The translations under genes were made by a program, and so were the position numbers. Positions 41,974 through 49,964 of a DNA stretch of 64,000 nt are shown here, one piece after another (position 1 is the first letter of the stretch; every line of letters begins with the position of its first letter). Below the pieces are notes generated by a model. It made no database searches. It saw nothing but the letters and a program-made list of their open reading frames with translations, and was not told the DNA's origin. This DNA is from JALYZC01 sp963725645 (GTDB lineage: Bacteria > Actinomycetota > Thermoleophilia > Solirubrobacterales > Solirubrobacteraceae). The stretch is from assembly GCA_963725645.1 (NCBI GenBank), contig CAVRZD010000002.1, positions 682,001 to 746,000 of the forward strand, read 5' to 3'.

Positions 41974-44900
41974 ATGGCCACGGGCGTGGGCCTCGTCCGC
42001 CTCGAGCGGCCGGATCTCACCGAACGGATTCTCGAGGGATTCGAGACCGGATCCGTGCTGGTCGTCGCGGATGCCGGCTTCGGGAAGACCAGCGCGCTCG
42101 AGCAGGCGCTCGCGCGCGGCGACCTGGACGCCGCCTGGGTGCGGTGCGGCGACGCGGGGGGCGACGCCGGTCGCCTGGTCGGACTGGTCGTGGACGCCGT
42201 CCGCGCCGCCGTGCCGGGCGCGGCCGACGTGCTCGCCGAGCGTCTCGCCGCGACGCGCGAGCAGGTGGACCCGCAGCGCGCGGTCGCGGCGCTCGAGCGC
42301 GAGCTGACGCCGCTGCTCGTCGACCCGCTCGTCGTCGTGCTCGACGACGCCGAGGCGCTGGACGACGTACCCGGCGCGCTCGCCGTGGCGACGCGCCTGC
42401 TCGCGGCCGAGGCGCCCGCCCTGCGCATCGCGGTCGCGGCGCGCCACCGGCTCGCGCTGCGAACGGCGCGGGGCCGCGCCGCCGGACGTCTGACCGAGAT
42501 CGGGCCGGGCGACCTCGCGTTCTCCGCCGCCGACTGCGCCGAGTTCATGCGGCTCCGGACGGGGCGCGAACCGGACCCCGACGAGGTCGACCACCTGATG
42601 ACCGCGACCGAGGGCTGGCCGCTCGGCGTCGCGCTCGCCGTCGGCGCAGGGGAGCCTGGACGCGCCGGGCCGTCGCGGCAGCTCGCCGACGCGTACTTCG
42701 AGGAGGAGGTGCTCGGGCCGCTGGAGGCCGACCTGCGCGAGGCGGTGGTCGCGGCGAGCGCGGCTCCCGACCTCGAGATCGCCGCCGCGGCCGGCATCGG
42801 GCCGGCGGAGGGGCTCGCCGCGATCGCCGAGCAGCGCGGCCTCTTCCTCGCCGGCGGCGACCAGCGCGGCCGGCGCCGGTTCCATCCACTGTTCCACGAG
42901 TTCCTGCGGACGCAGCTGGAGCGCGACACCGAGCTCGACCAGCGCCGCGCGACCGAGGCGCAGGTCGCCGCGGCCCTCGAGGGAGCGGGCCGCGGGACCG
43001 ACGCCGTCGACCACTGGCTGGCCGCCGAGGACTGGGACGCCGCCGCCGGCGCCGTCGCCCGCGAGGGCCCCGGACTCGCGCGCACTGCCCCCGAGACGGT
43101 CCGCGGCTGGCTCGACGCGCTGCCGCCGCAGCTCGCGCAGCGGCCCGAGCTCACGCTGCTGGCCGGGGGTCTCGCCACCGGAGACGGGCGCTTTGAGGAG
43201 GCGGTCGAGCTCTGCCGGGGGGCGGTCGCGGGCTTCGACGCCGCCGGCGCTCCTCCGCCGGTGCGCTTCGCCGCGCGCTTCGCGCTCGCCGACGCGTTCG
43301 TGGCCGTCGGCGACCTCCCCGGCGCGGCGGCGCTCGGCGCCGCCCTCGACGACCCCGACGCACCGGGCGACCTCGCGGCCCGCGCGGTCGGCGTGGCCGC
43401 CGCCGCCGCGACCGCGCGCCAGGGCGCCTTCGCCGAGGCGAGGGCGCTGTACGAACGCGCGCTGGACGACCCGGTCGCCGCCGTGCTGCGCGCCCCGGGC
43501 GCCGCATTCGAGGCCTACTACTTCGACCTGCCGGCCGGCCGCCTGGACGACGCGCTCACGCATGCCGGCCAGGGGCTCGCGGCGCTCGAGGCGGCCGATC
43601 CCTTCGGCCGCCTGCCCTATGTGCTCGGATTCATCGCAGCCATCCACGAGGAGCGTGGCGAGGACGCGGAAGCGCTGGCCGTCTCCGCCCGCGCCCGCGC
43701 CCGGGCCCGGGCCGTCGGGCTCGCCGGGTGGGTGGGCACCGGCCTGACCGTCCGCTCCGCCAGCCTGCTCGCCCAGGCCGGGGACGTCGCCGGCGCCGAG
43801 CGCGAGCTGGCCGAGGTCGGACCGGACTGGCGGGCGTGGGGCGTGTGGGCGGTGCACACCGCGCACGCGTCGCTGGCCGCCGCCCGCGGCGACGCCGAGG
43901 CGGCGCGCGCGGCCGCGGAGCGCGCGGTGGCGGAGGCCCAGCCGTGGCCGTACTACGACCGCACGCACTGCGTGGCGCTGGTCGCGCCGACGCTCGCCCG
44001 GGTCGGTGAGCCCGCGCGCGCCCGGCAGGTGGTGGAGGCGCTGATCGCCGAGCGCCCCGAGCGCTACTCGACGGCGCGCCTGCAGACCGTGCTGGCATGG
44101 CTGTTGCACGACGAGGGCGACGAGCCGGGGTCCGTGCGGGCGATCCAGGCGGCCTGGACCGAGGCCGGCGATCAGGCGCGGCACGTCGTGCGGCGGGAGT
44201 GGCCGCGCGTGCAGGGCGCGCTGTGGTCGGCGCTGGAGGAGGAGGCGATCGACCCCGACGACGCCGTGCGCGCGGTCGCGGGCGCGCTGCCGGGCGGGGC
44301 CGCGCTGGGGCCGTTCACCCGCCATCCCGTCGCCGGCGTGCGCCGCGCAGCCCTCCTCGCCGCCGTGGCCGCCGGCCACCCGGACGGGATGGAGCGGCTG
44401 CCCGAGCTCGCCGACGACCCCGATCCCGAGGTCGCGGCCGCCGCGCGCGCGGCGGCCGAACGGCTGCGGCGCGACCCGCCTGCGATCGCGATCCGGCTGC
44501 TCGGCGGCTTCGAGGTCCGCCGCGGCGGCTGGGTGGTCGACGACGCCGCCTGGGAGCGCCGCGTCGCCGAGCGCCTGGTCCGCCTCCTGCTCTGCCGCGG
44601 CGACGAGCCGGCCACCGAGGACGACCTGTTCGAGGCGTTCTGGGCCGACAAGCCGGCGTCGTCGGCGCGGCGCGGGCTCCAGGTCGCGGTCTCCGCCGCG
44701 CGCGCGGTGCTCGATCCGCCCGGGGCCGAGACCAGCCGGTTGGAGGCCGCCGAGCGCTCCTACCGCCTGAACCTGCGCGACGCCGACCGCGTCGACGCCC
44801 GCGACTTCGAGCGGGCGGCCACGGCCGCGCACGCCGCCACCGGCGAGCGCCGCCTGGCCGCGCTGGCGTCCGCCGACGCGCTCTGGGCCGGGGAGCCGCT

Positions 44901-45234
44901 GCCGGAGGAGCGCTACTCCGACTGGGCGATCCCCTGGCGCGAGCGGCTCGTGGACCGCTACGCGGACGTCCTCGCCGCGCTCGCCGACGCCCACGGGGAG
45001 GCCGGGGATCACATGGCCGCCGCGCGCGCCGCCCGCCGCCTGGTCGACCTGGACCCGCTCAACGAGTCCGCCCACCGCCGGCTGATCGCGGCCTACGCGC
45101 GGACCGGCCGCCGCGGGCACGCCCTGCGGCAGTTCCTCGCCTGCCGCCGCGCGCTCGTGGCTGAGCTCGGCGTGGAGCCCGGAGCCGAGACGGCCGAGCT
45201 CCAGCGCCGCGTGCTGGCCGGCGATCCCGTCTGA
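41974..45234 (+). CDS. Large STAND ATPase regulator with C-terminal SARP/BTAD domain
   Basis: A 1086-residue regulator. The N-terminal MalT-like STAND NTPase has P-loop ADAGFGKTSALEQ, Walker B LVVVLDDAEALDD and a GWPLGVALA winged-helix junction. A long TPR-like helical middle (repeated AEAR/ALYERAL patterns) and a short HEAT-like stretch follow. Residues ~840-1085 are an OmpR-like DNA-binding domain plus BTAD (IRLLGGFEVRRGGWVV, FEAFWADKPASSARRGLQV, YSDWAIPWRERLVDRY, HRRLIAAYARTGRRGHALRQ). MalT relatives normally end in LuxR HTH; here a SARP replaces it. Likely a ligand- or stress-gated activator; target unknown. Confidence 0.85.
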   Translation: MATGVGLVRLERPDLTERILEGFETGSVLVVADAGFGKTSALEQALARGDLDAAWVRCGDAGGDAGRLVGLVVDAVRAAVPGAADVLAERLAATREQVDPQRAVAALERELTPLLVDPLVVVLDDAEALDDVPGALAVATRLLAAEAPALRIAVAARHRLALRTARGRAAGRLTEIGPGDLAFSAADCAEFMRLRTGREPDPDEVDHLMTATEGWPLGVALAVGAGEPGRAGPSRQLADAYFEEEVLGPLEADLREAVVAASAAPDLEIAAAAGIGPAEGLAAIAEQRGLFLAGGDQRGRRRFHPLFHEFLRTQLERDTELDQRRATEAQVAAALEGAGRGTDAVDHWLAAEDWDAAAGAVAREGPGLARTAPETVRGWLDALPPQLAQRPELTLLAGGLATGDGRFEEAVELCRGAVAGFDAAGAPPPVRFAARFALADAFVAVGDLPGAAALGAALDDPDAPGDLAARAVGVAAAAATARQGAFAEARALYERALDDPVAAVLRAPGAAFEAYYFDLPAGRLDDALTHAGQGLAALEAADPFGRLPYVLGFIAAIHEERGEDAEALAVSARARARARAVGLAGWVGTGLTVRSASLLAQAGDVAGAERELAEVGPDWRAWGVWAVHTAHASLAAARGDAEAARAAAERAVAEAQPWPYYDRTHCVALVAPTLARVGEPARARQVVEALIAERPERYSTARLQTVLAWLLHDEGDEPGSVRAIQAAWTEAGDQARHVVRREWPRVQGALWSALEEEAIDPDDAVRAVAGALPGGAALGPFTRHPVAGVRRAALLAAVAAGHPDGMERLPELADDPDPEVAAAARAAAERLRRDPPAIAIRLLGGFEVRRGGWVVDDAAWERRVAERLVRLLLCRGDEPATEDDLFEAFWADKPASSARRGLQVAVSAARAVLDPPGAETSRLEAAERSYRLNLRDADRVDARDFERAATAAHAATGERRLAALASADALWAGEPLPEERYSDWAIPWRERLVDRYADVLAALADAHGEAGDHMAAARAARRLVDLDPLNESAHRRLIAAYARTGRRGHALRQFLACRRALVAELGVEPGAETAELQRRVLAGDPV

Positions 45235-45243
45235 GCGGCCCGG

Positions 45244-45273
45244 CGCGGGCGGCGCCCGGGGGCGCCGCCCGCG
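45244..45273. terminator. Strong bidirectional hairpin
   Basis: CGCGGGCGGCGCC and GGCGCCGCCCGCG form a perfect 13-bp stem with a CGGG loop between the convergent ends of the STAND-SARP gene (45234) and an exported-protein gene (45293). There is no U-tract, as is common for actinobacterial terminators. Confidence 0.7.
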
Positions 45274-45292
45274 TGCCGATCCCTCCTCGACG

Positions 45293-46129
45293 TCAGCGCG
45301 GCAGGATGTCGGCGATCAGCGGAAGGGCGAACGCCCGCCCGGCCTTGCCGTCGCGGAAGCGGATCACCGACCCGACCCCGCGGGCGTTGCCGGAGCGGTC
45401 GACGCACGCGCCGCTGAACGTCAGCTTGGGCACGAGGTTCTTCCGCACATCGGCGAGAATCCGGCTCTCGCTCTGGGACTCGAGCTTGAGCCGGAGGACC
45501 ACGCCGTGGCCCGCGCTCGCCGGAGCCGAGGCCGACTTGAGCTTGATCGTCCGGTTCTTCGAGTCCTTGCCGGTGGCGCGCGCCGACACCGTGCCGTCCT
45601 CGCTCGACAGCAGCGACACGTTGAACGGGGTGCGCACCGTGACGGTGACGACCCGGCGGCCGCGCCGCCTGCGGACGAGCTTGATGAGCTTCTGGTTGCG
45701 CTTGGCCGCCAGGGTGCAGTTCGGTGCCGTGGTATCCCGCGGCGGCGCGTTGCCCTTGTTGCCGATCAGCTGCACCTCGCCCCTGCGTGCGACCTGGAGC
45801 GTGTCCTGCGCGCGCAGCGTGCCGTGGTCCTCGGACAGCCCACTGTTTGTGTACCGGACGCGCACGGTGCAGAACTCGTTCGGCGACAGGATCTGGGTGC
45901 ACGCGCTCCCGCTGTCGACGGAGAACTGCTGGAAGCCCGACGTCACAGAGACCTGGAGGCGCATGCTCGTGTTGCTGGTGTTCCCGATCCGCACCAGCTG
46001 ACCGCCGGAGCCCTGGAACGTGACCGGGTCGGGGATGAAGGTGATCTCGGCGGCGGACGCGGACACGGTCGCCGCGAGGCACACGATCGGGGCGAGCAGG
46101 GCCGCCCTCCTGAAGCTGCGAACTGTCAT
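45293..46129 (-). CDS. Exported beta-rich protein with Hydin-like domain
   Basis: A 278-residue exported protein. Signal peptide LLAPIVCLAATVSASA; an ASPM/SPD-2/Hydin-like immunoglobulin domain (VTFQGSGGQLVRIGNTSNTS, SPNEFCTVRVRYTNSG); then an Arg/Lys-rich beta-domain (KLIKLVRRRRGRRVVTVTVR). ATG 46129 follows GGAGGAG and overlaps the stop of the small upstream gene. Probably a cell-surface structural protein. Confidence 0.75.
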   Translation of the reverse strand: MTVRSFRRAALLAPIVCLAATVSASAAEITFIPDPVTFQGSGGQLVRIGNTSNTSMRLQVSVTSGFQQFSVDSGSACTQILSPNEFCTVRVRYTNSGLSEDHGTLRAQDTLQVARRGEVQLIGNKGNAPPRDTTAPNCTLAAKRNQKLIKLVRRRRGRRVVTVTVRTPFNVSLLSSEDGTVSARATGKDSKNRTIKLKSASAPASAGHGVVLRLKLESQSESRILADVRKNLVPKLTFSGACVDRSGNARGVGSVIRFRDGKAGRAFALPLIADILPR

Positions 46130-46302
46130 GACTCCTCCTCTGGGGTCTGCGCTGAGCCGCCTTCCTCGCGCAGCCGCTGCTCGATCCAGTCGGGGAGGTC
46201 CTCGAGACCCGCAAGGGCCGCGACGTCCCTCCGGACAACGTCCTCGACCGTAAGCGTCTCGGCGCTGCGCACCGTCACCACGAACGTGCGTCGCTCATTC
46301 AC
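46126..46302 (-). CDS. 58-residue protein preceding the exported protein
   Basis: GTG 46302 opens a short frame (MNERRTFVVTVRSAETLTVE, LAGLEDLPDWIEQRLREEGG, TPEEES) whose TGA overlaps the next gene's ATG. Codon bias is normal and TAGGGT (46312-46307) ends 4 nt upstream. A strand-helix protein of unknown function, presumably co-translated with the exported protein. Confidence 0.6.
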   Translation of the reverse strand: MNERRTFVVTVRSAETLTVEDVVRRDVAALAGLEDLPDWIEQRLREEGGSAQTPEEES

Positions 46303-46362
46303 GTGGAGGACCCTAGAGTCGGACGTTCACGCAATCCTCACGCGCCATACTGAGCGCACGCG

Positions 46363-46650
46363 ATGCCCGCCCCGCACGCCACGCCGCGCCCGCCCGCCTC
46401 GCACTGGACCTCGTTCCTCGCCGACCCCGACGAGGAACGGCCGCGGATCCTCAGCGAGCAGGGCAATCCCGCCCACCGGGTGCGGGTCGAGCACAATCGC
46501 GACACGCTCCTCGTGCACCTCAGCGGCGAGGACGGCGAGGGCTGGACCGTCCTCGCGGTAGATCGCGAGACCCGGCGCTGGGTCGTGGCCCAGGCCCGCC
46601 GGCAGCTCGACGCCGCGGAGGACGCGTACTCGCGGCTGTATCCCGGCTAG
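46363..46650 (+). CDS. Small cytosolic protein, unknown function
   Basis: A 95-residue protein (SHWTSFLADPDEERPRILSE, VRVEHNRDTLLVHLSGEDG, GWTVLAVDRETRRWVVAQAR) with alternating strands and a C-terminal helix. The family is not recognised. Its TAG stop shares a CTAG with the stop of the convergent PRC-barrel-like gene. Confidence 0.65.
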   Translation: MPAPHATPRPPASHWTSFLADPDEERPRILSEQGNPAHRVRVEHNRDTLLVHLSGEDGEGWTVLAVDRETRRWVVAQARRQLDAAEDAYSRLYPG

Positions 46651-47006
46651 CCGGAGCGCTTCCATCCGCCGCGGCCGCCCAGGCGGTCCGCGATCCGGGC
46701 GAGCAGGCCGCGGTGGTCGGCGGGGTCCGCCCGGTAGGAGGCGGGCACGGGCTCGCACGGCGGCAGCGAGGCGACGGCGTCCGCCGTCAGGTCGAGGTCG
46801 ACGCCGCGCTCGTGGATGGCCGCCACGTGCTCGGCGGTGATGAAGCGCGGCCCGGCGGCGGTGTCGATCTCGAGGCCGTCGAAGATGTCGGCGTTGAGGT
46901 CGGCGCGGACCCGCGCGACCCGGCCGACGGTCGTGCCGTCGCTCGAGTACACGGGCGTGTCGGTCTCGAGGACCTCGTAGCTGATCGGGGCGCCCTCGTC
47001 CGGCAC
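46647..47006 (-). CDS. PRC-barrel-like (DUF2171-type) protein
   Basis: A 119-residue protein: YEVLETDTPVYSSDGTTVGR, VRADLNADIFDGLEIDTAAG, RFITAEHVAAIHERGVDLDL form the small beta-barrel pattern of PRC-barrel/DUF2171 proteins, which bind partners or stress ligands in photosystems and RNA maturation. The C-terminus is Pro- and Arg-rich. It is transcribed towards and ends on the same CTAG as its neighbour. Confidence 0.65.
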   Translation of the reverse strand: MPDEGAPISYEVLETDTPVYSSDGTTVGRVARVRADLNADIFDGLEIDTAAGPRFITAEHVAAIHERGVDLDLTADAVASLPPCEPVPASYRADPADHRGLLARIADRLGGRGGWKRSG

Positions 47007-47016
47007 CCGGCGGAGT

Positions 47017-48225
47017 CTAGGACAGGGCGTCCCAGGCCTTCAGCGAAGGCAGCGGGTCGACCGTGTGGCCGCCGTTCCACCACGCGCCCTGCCACAGCTC
47101 GAAGTGGAGGTGGCAGACGGAGGCGTCGCCGGTCTCGCCGACGTAGCCGATCAGCTGGCCCGTGTACACGCGCTGGCCGTTGTGCACCAACGGCGCGTCG
47201 CGCAGGTGCATGTAGACGTTGTCGTAGTTGCTGCCCGTGCCGTGAATGACGACCGCGTTGCCGCCGGCCCCCTCGTAGCCCGCTTCGACGACCTTCCCGC
47301 CGCGGGCGGCGACGAGCGGCGTCCCGCAGGCGGCGAGCACGTCCTGCCCGGCGTGGGTGTGGCCCGCGCGCGGGGCGCCGTAGCGGTTGTCGGCGGTCCC
47401 GTAATTGTGGGCCCCGCGGATCGGGAAGATGTGCTGGAGGTACATGAACGAGCCGGCGACGCTGGGCGCGGCGCTCTGCGTGGCGCTGCGGGCGCCCGCG
47501 GTCGCATTCGGCGGCGCGGTCGGCGACGCCGCGGCCGGCCCGGTGAAGACCTGGAACTGGAAGCGCGAGTCACCCACCTTGGGGCTGCCCTTCCATTCGA
47601 TCGTCTGGGTGGCGCCCGGCGCGACGCTGCTCGGCCCCCAGGACTCCACGACCGAGCCGTCCGCCACCTTGACGAGGTCGACGCGGACGGACGTGGGCTG
47701 CGAGCCCGAGAGCGAGTAGGCCAGGCGCTGTCCGCGCTTGCCGGCGAAGTAGACGGTGCGGCTCTCGAGCTTGGCGACGACGCCGTTGCCGCTGATGGAG
47801 CCCGGCCCGCGGGGGTCGACGCCGTGGTCGATGGTGATGCCCGCGGGGCTCTGGCGGGACGTGCTGCCGTCGCCGCGCTCGAGCACGAGCACCGGGCCGC
47901 TGCGCGCGGCGGCCGGCACCCTGACGTCGACGTAGGTGGCCTTCGCGTCGCGGCGGCGCACGCCGGCGGAGGCGTCGTCGCCGCTGCCGGTGCGGCCGAG
48001 GAAGACGACGCGTCCGGTGTCCTGCAGCTCGCGTCCGCGAACGCGGACGATGCTGCCGGCCTGCGCCTCGTCGGCGCTGACGCACGACCTCACGCAGCTC
48101 ACGCCGCTGATCCGGGCAGGGGAGCCCGCCACGATGCCGCCGGTCGAGCCGGTTGCGGTCGCGGGAATGGCGGCGAGGCTCATCCCGAGCCCGGCCACGC
48201 TCAACAGCTTGGTCCTGCGCCCCAT
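47017..48225 (-). CDS. Exported M23 (LytM) peptidoglycan endopeptidase
   Basis: A 402-residue wall hydrolase. Signal peptide LLSVAGLGMSLAAIPATATG; an IPT-like domain (SCVSADEAQAGSIVRVRGRE) and a second beta-domain; then the M23 domain with zinc ligands in AGHTHAGQDVLAACG (HxxxD) and catalytic VCHLHFELW (HLH). It cleaves peptide cross-bridges during growth. ATG 48225 begins the signal peptide. The ~216-nt leader contains a ydaO-type riboswitch, which also controls wall hydrolases in other actinobacteria. Confidence 0.9.
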   Translation of the reverse strand: MGRRTKLLSVAGLGMSLAAIPATATGSTGGIVAGSPARISGVSCVRSCVSADEAQAGSIVRVRGRELQDTGRVVFLGRTGSGDDASAGVRRRDAKATYVDVRVPAAARSGPVLVLERGDGSTSRQSPAGITIDHGVDPRGPGSISGNGVVAKLESRTVYFAGKRGQRLAYSLSGSQPTSVRVDLVKVADGSVVESWGPSSVAPGATQTIEWKGSPKVGDSRFQFQVFTGPAAASPTAPPNATAGARSATQSAAPSVAGSFMYLQHIFPIRGAHNYGTADNRYGAPRAGHTHAGQDVLAACGTPLVAARGGKVVEAGYEGAGGNAVVIHGTGSNYDNVYMHLRDAPLVHNGQRVYTGQLIGYVGETGDASVCHLHFELWQGAWWNGGHTVDPLPSLKAWDALS

Positions 48226-48261
48226 GCCACGACGGGCAGGGCGCCCGACGAACGTCACAGT

Positions 48262-48425
48262 CGTTTGCCTCCACTTTCCAGCGCCTACGGGGTTAGCTGA
48301 CGGGCTCGCGCTGAAAGCGGCTGCGCTACCGGGCGGCAGTGCCCGGATTCGCCCCACGGTCACCTTGCGGCTTCCGCTGGTTCCCCCGCTCCGTCCGGCC
48401 CCTGCGACAGGGCCAAGCGGACTCG
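48262..48425 (-). promoter_or_regulatory. c-di-AMP (ydaO/yuaA) riboswitch
   Basis: On the minus strand this leader carries the conserved ydaO elements in order: GGGGGAACC, GGGGCGAATCC, GGTAGCG, GAGCCCGTCAGC and GTCAGCTAACCCCGTAGGC, followed by a purine-rich GGAAAGTGGAGG. c-di-AMP binding normally stops transcription of cell-wall hydrolase genes, and the downstream gene is an M23 endopeptidase. The match is by remembered consensus, not by covariance search. Confidence 0.85.
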
Positions 48426-48447
48426 GCAGGCGTCATAAAGTCGCGGC

Positions 48448-48476
48448 AGTATAAACAGACCCCTCGTCGCGGTTAC
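48448..48476 (-). promoter_or_regulatory. Promoter of the riboswitch-endopeptidase unit
   Basis: TATACT (48453-48448) is a near-perfect -10; GTAACC (48476-48471) is a weak -35 at 17 bp. Transcription would begin near 48441, just before the riboswitch. Confidence 0.55.
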
Positions 48477-48625
48477 CCGGTAGGGTCCTTTTTCTCGCTA
48501 ACAGCGGGCTTTCGGCGCGTGGTTTCGGATTCCTGCCGGGTCCGACCGTGCCGCCGGCCGCGGCCCGCGCGCTTGCCCTATCATGGGCGCCCGCCGCGCG
48601 GGGTCCGCGTGGCGCTTTTCATGCC

Positions 48626-49060
48626 GTGAAGACCTACGTCGCCACTCCTTCCGATCGCGAGCGCTCCTGGGTGCTCGTCGACGCCTCGGGCAAGACCCTG
48701 GGCCGGCTGGCGACGCAGATCGCGGACATCCTGCGCGGCAAGCGCAAGCCGGAGTACACGCCCCACATCGACGTCGGCGACTTCGTCGTCGTCATCAACG
48801 CGAGCGAGATCGCGGTGACCGGGAACAAGCGCGAGCAGAAGCGCTACTACCGCCATTCCGGCTACCCCGGCGGCCTGCGCTCGCGCACGCTCGGCGAGCA
48901 GCTCGAGCGCCGGCCGGAGGAGGTCATCCGGCGCGCGGTTCGCGGCATGCTGCCGCGCAACCGGCTCGCGCGGAGGCAGATCACGAAGCTCAAGGTGTAC
49001 GCCGGGCCGGACCACCCGCACGCGGCGCAGAAGCCCGAACCGCTGGAGATTGAAACGTGA
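48626..49060 (+). CDS. rplM: 50S ribosomal protein L13
   Basis: A 144-residue L13: KTYVATPSDRERSWVLVDAS, GKTLGRLATQIADILRGK, HIDVGDFVVVINASEI, RHSGYPGGLRSRTLGEQL and AVRGMLPRNRLARRQ. GTG 48626 is the family start. TATCAT (48579-48584) may be the -10 of the ribosomal operon. The stop overlaps the rpsI start (TGATG). Confidence 0.97.
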   Translation: MKTYVATPSDRERSWVLVDASGKTLGRLATQIADILRGKRKPEYTPHIDVGDFVVVINASEIAVTGNKREQKRYYRHSGYPGGLRSRTLGEQLERRPEEVIRRAVRGMLPRNRLARRQITKLKVYAGPDHPHAAQKPEPLEIET

Positions 49061-49953
49061 TGACCGACGACGAGCGCCCCGAGGAGCAGGCGGGCGAGAA
49101 CGAGCCCGCCGCCGACGACGCGGCCCAGACGCCGCCCGAGCCGGAGGCGGCCGCGCCCGCCGAGGAGCCCGCGCAGCCCGCGGCCGAGGAGGCGCCGGCC
49201 GCCGAGGAGCCGTCGCAGGCCGATGAGGCGCCCGCGACCGAGGAGCCCGCGCCGGCCGCCGAGGAGCCGGCGCCCGCCGCCGAGGAGGCCGCGCCGGCCG
49301 CCGAGGAACCGGCACCGGCCGCCGAGGAACCCCCGCCTGCCGCCGAGGAACCCCCCGCGGCCGAGCCGGCCAAGAAGCCCGAGATCCCGGGCGCCGATCT
49401 CGAGGTCGACATCGTGCCCGAGGGCTCGGACCCGCTCGCCCAGGCGCGGGCCGCCGAGGCCGAGCTCGCGGAGGACGCCGAGCCGGTCGCCGGCGCCGAG
49501 CCGGGCGAGGAGCAGCCGGAGGCCCAGCCCGAGGCGGCTCCGCAGGCGGCGATCGACCTCGCCGCCGGCGCCCGCTACACCGCCACCGGCAAGCGCAAGA
49601 CGGCCATCGCCCGCGTGATCCTCAAGCCCGGCAGTGGCGCCTACGCCGTCAACGGCCACACGTTGGAGGAGTACTTCCCGCGCGCCACAGCGCAGCGCAA
49701 CATCCGCGAGCCGCTCGAGACGGTCGGCTACGAGGCCCGTATGGACGTCGTCGCCTCGCTGCACGGCGGCGGCGTGTCCGCTCAGGCCGGCGCGCTGCGC
49801 CACGGTATCTCCCGCGCGCTGCTCGAGGCCGACCCGAACCTCCGCATCGAGCTCAAGCGGCGCGGCTTCCTGACCCGCGACGCACGGGTCAAGGAGCGCA
49901 AGAAAGCCGGCCTCAAGAAGGCCCGTAAGCGGCCGCAGTTCTCCAAGCGCTGA
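49060..49953 (+). CDS. rpsI: 30S ribosomal protein S9 with long acidic N-terminal extension
   Basis: The C-terminal ~129 residues are normal S9 (YTATGKRKTAIARVILKPGS, VNGHTLEEYFPR, ending RKRPQFSKR, whose tail contacts P-site tRNA). They are preceded by about 168 residues rich in Glu, Ala and Pro, with PAAEEPAPAAEE-type repeats up to residue ~105 and an acidic spacer to ~165. ATG 49060 overlaps the rplM stop; no better start exists near the S9 core, and codon bias is continuous. The extension is strongly negative and likely disordered; it may be processed or act in assembly. Confidence 0.9.
   Translation: MTDDERPEEQAGENEPAADDAAQTPPEPEAAAPAEEPAQPAAEEAPAAEEPSQADEAPATEEPAPAAEEPAPAAEEAAPAAEEPAPAAEEPPPAAEEPPAAEPAKKPEIPGADLEVDIVPEGSDPLAQARAAEAELAEDAEPVAGAEPGEEQPEAQPEAAPQAAIDLAAGARYTATGKRKTAIARVILKPGSGAYAVNGHTLEEYFPRATAQRNIREPLETVGYEARMDVVASLHGGGVSAQAGALRHGISRALLEADPNLRIELKRRGFLTRDARVKERKKAGLKKARKRPQFSKR
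49140..49370 (+). repeat. Degenerate GC-rich repeats encoding the PAAEEP tract
   Basis: Imperfect copies of a GCGCCGGCCGCCGAGGAG-like unit follow one another inside rpsI. They explain the E/A/P repeat of the S9 extension and could vary in copy number by slippage. Confidence 0.6.
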
Positions 49954-49964
49954 CGCTCCCCGCC

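Noticed and set aside
40615..45120. A 1,501-codon open frame on the minus strand opposite guaA and the STAND-SARP gene
   Set aside because: High GC removes stop codons from antisense frames. The sense strand has clear families and proper bias; the antisense product is a His/Arg/Gly-rich low-complexity string with no domain.
49140..49370. CRISPR-like or minisatellite array
   Set aside because: The repeats are imperfect, have no unique spacers, and are codons of the acidic S9 extension.
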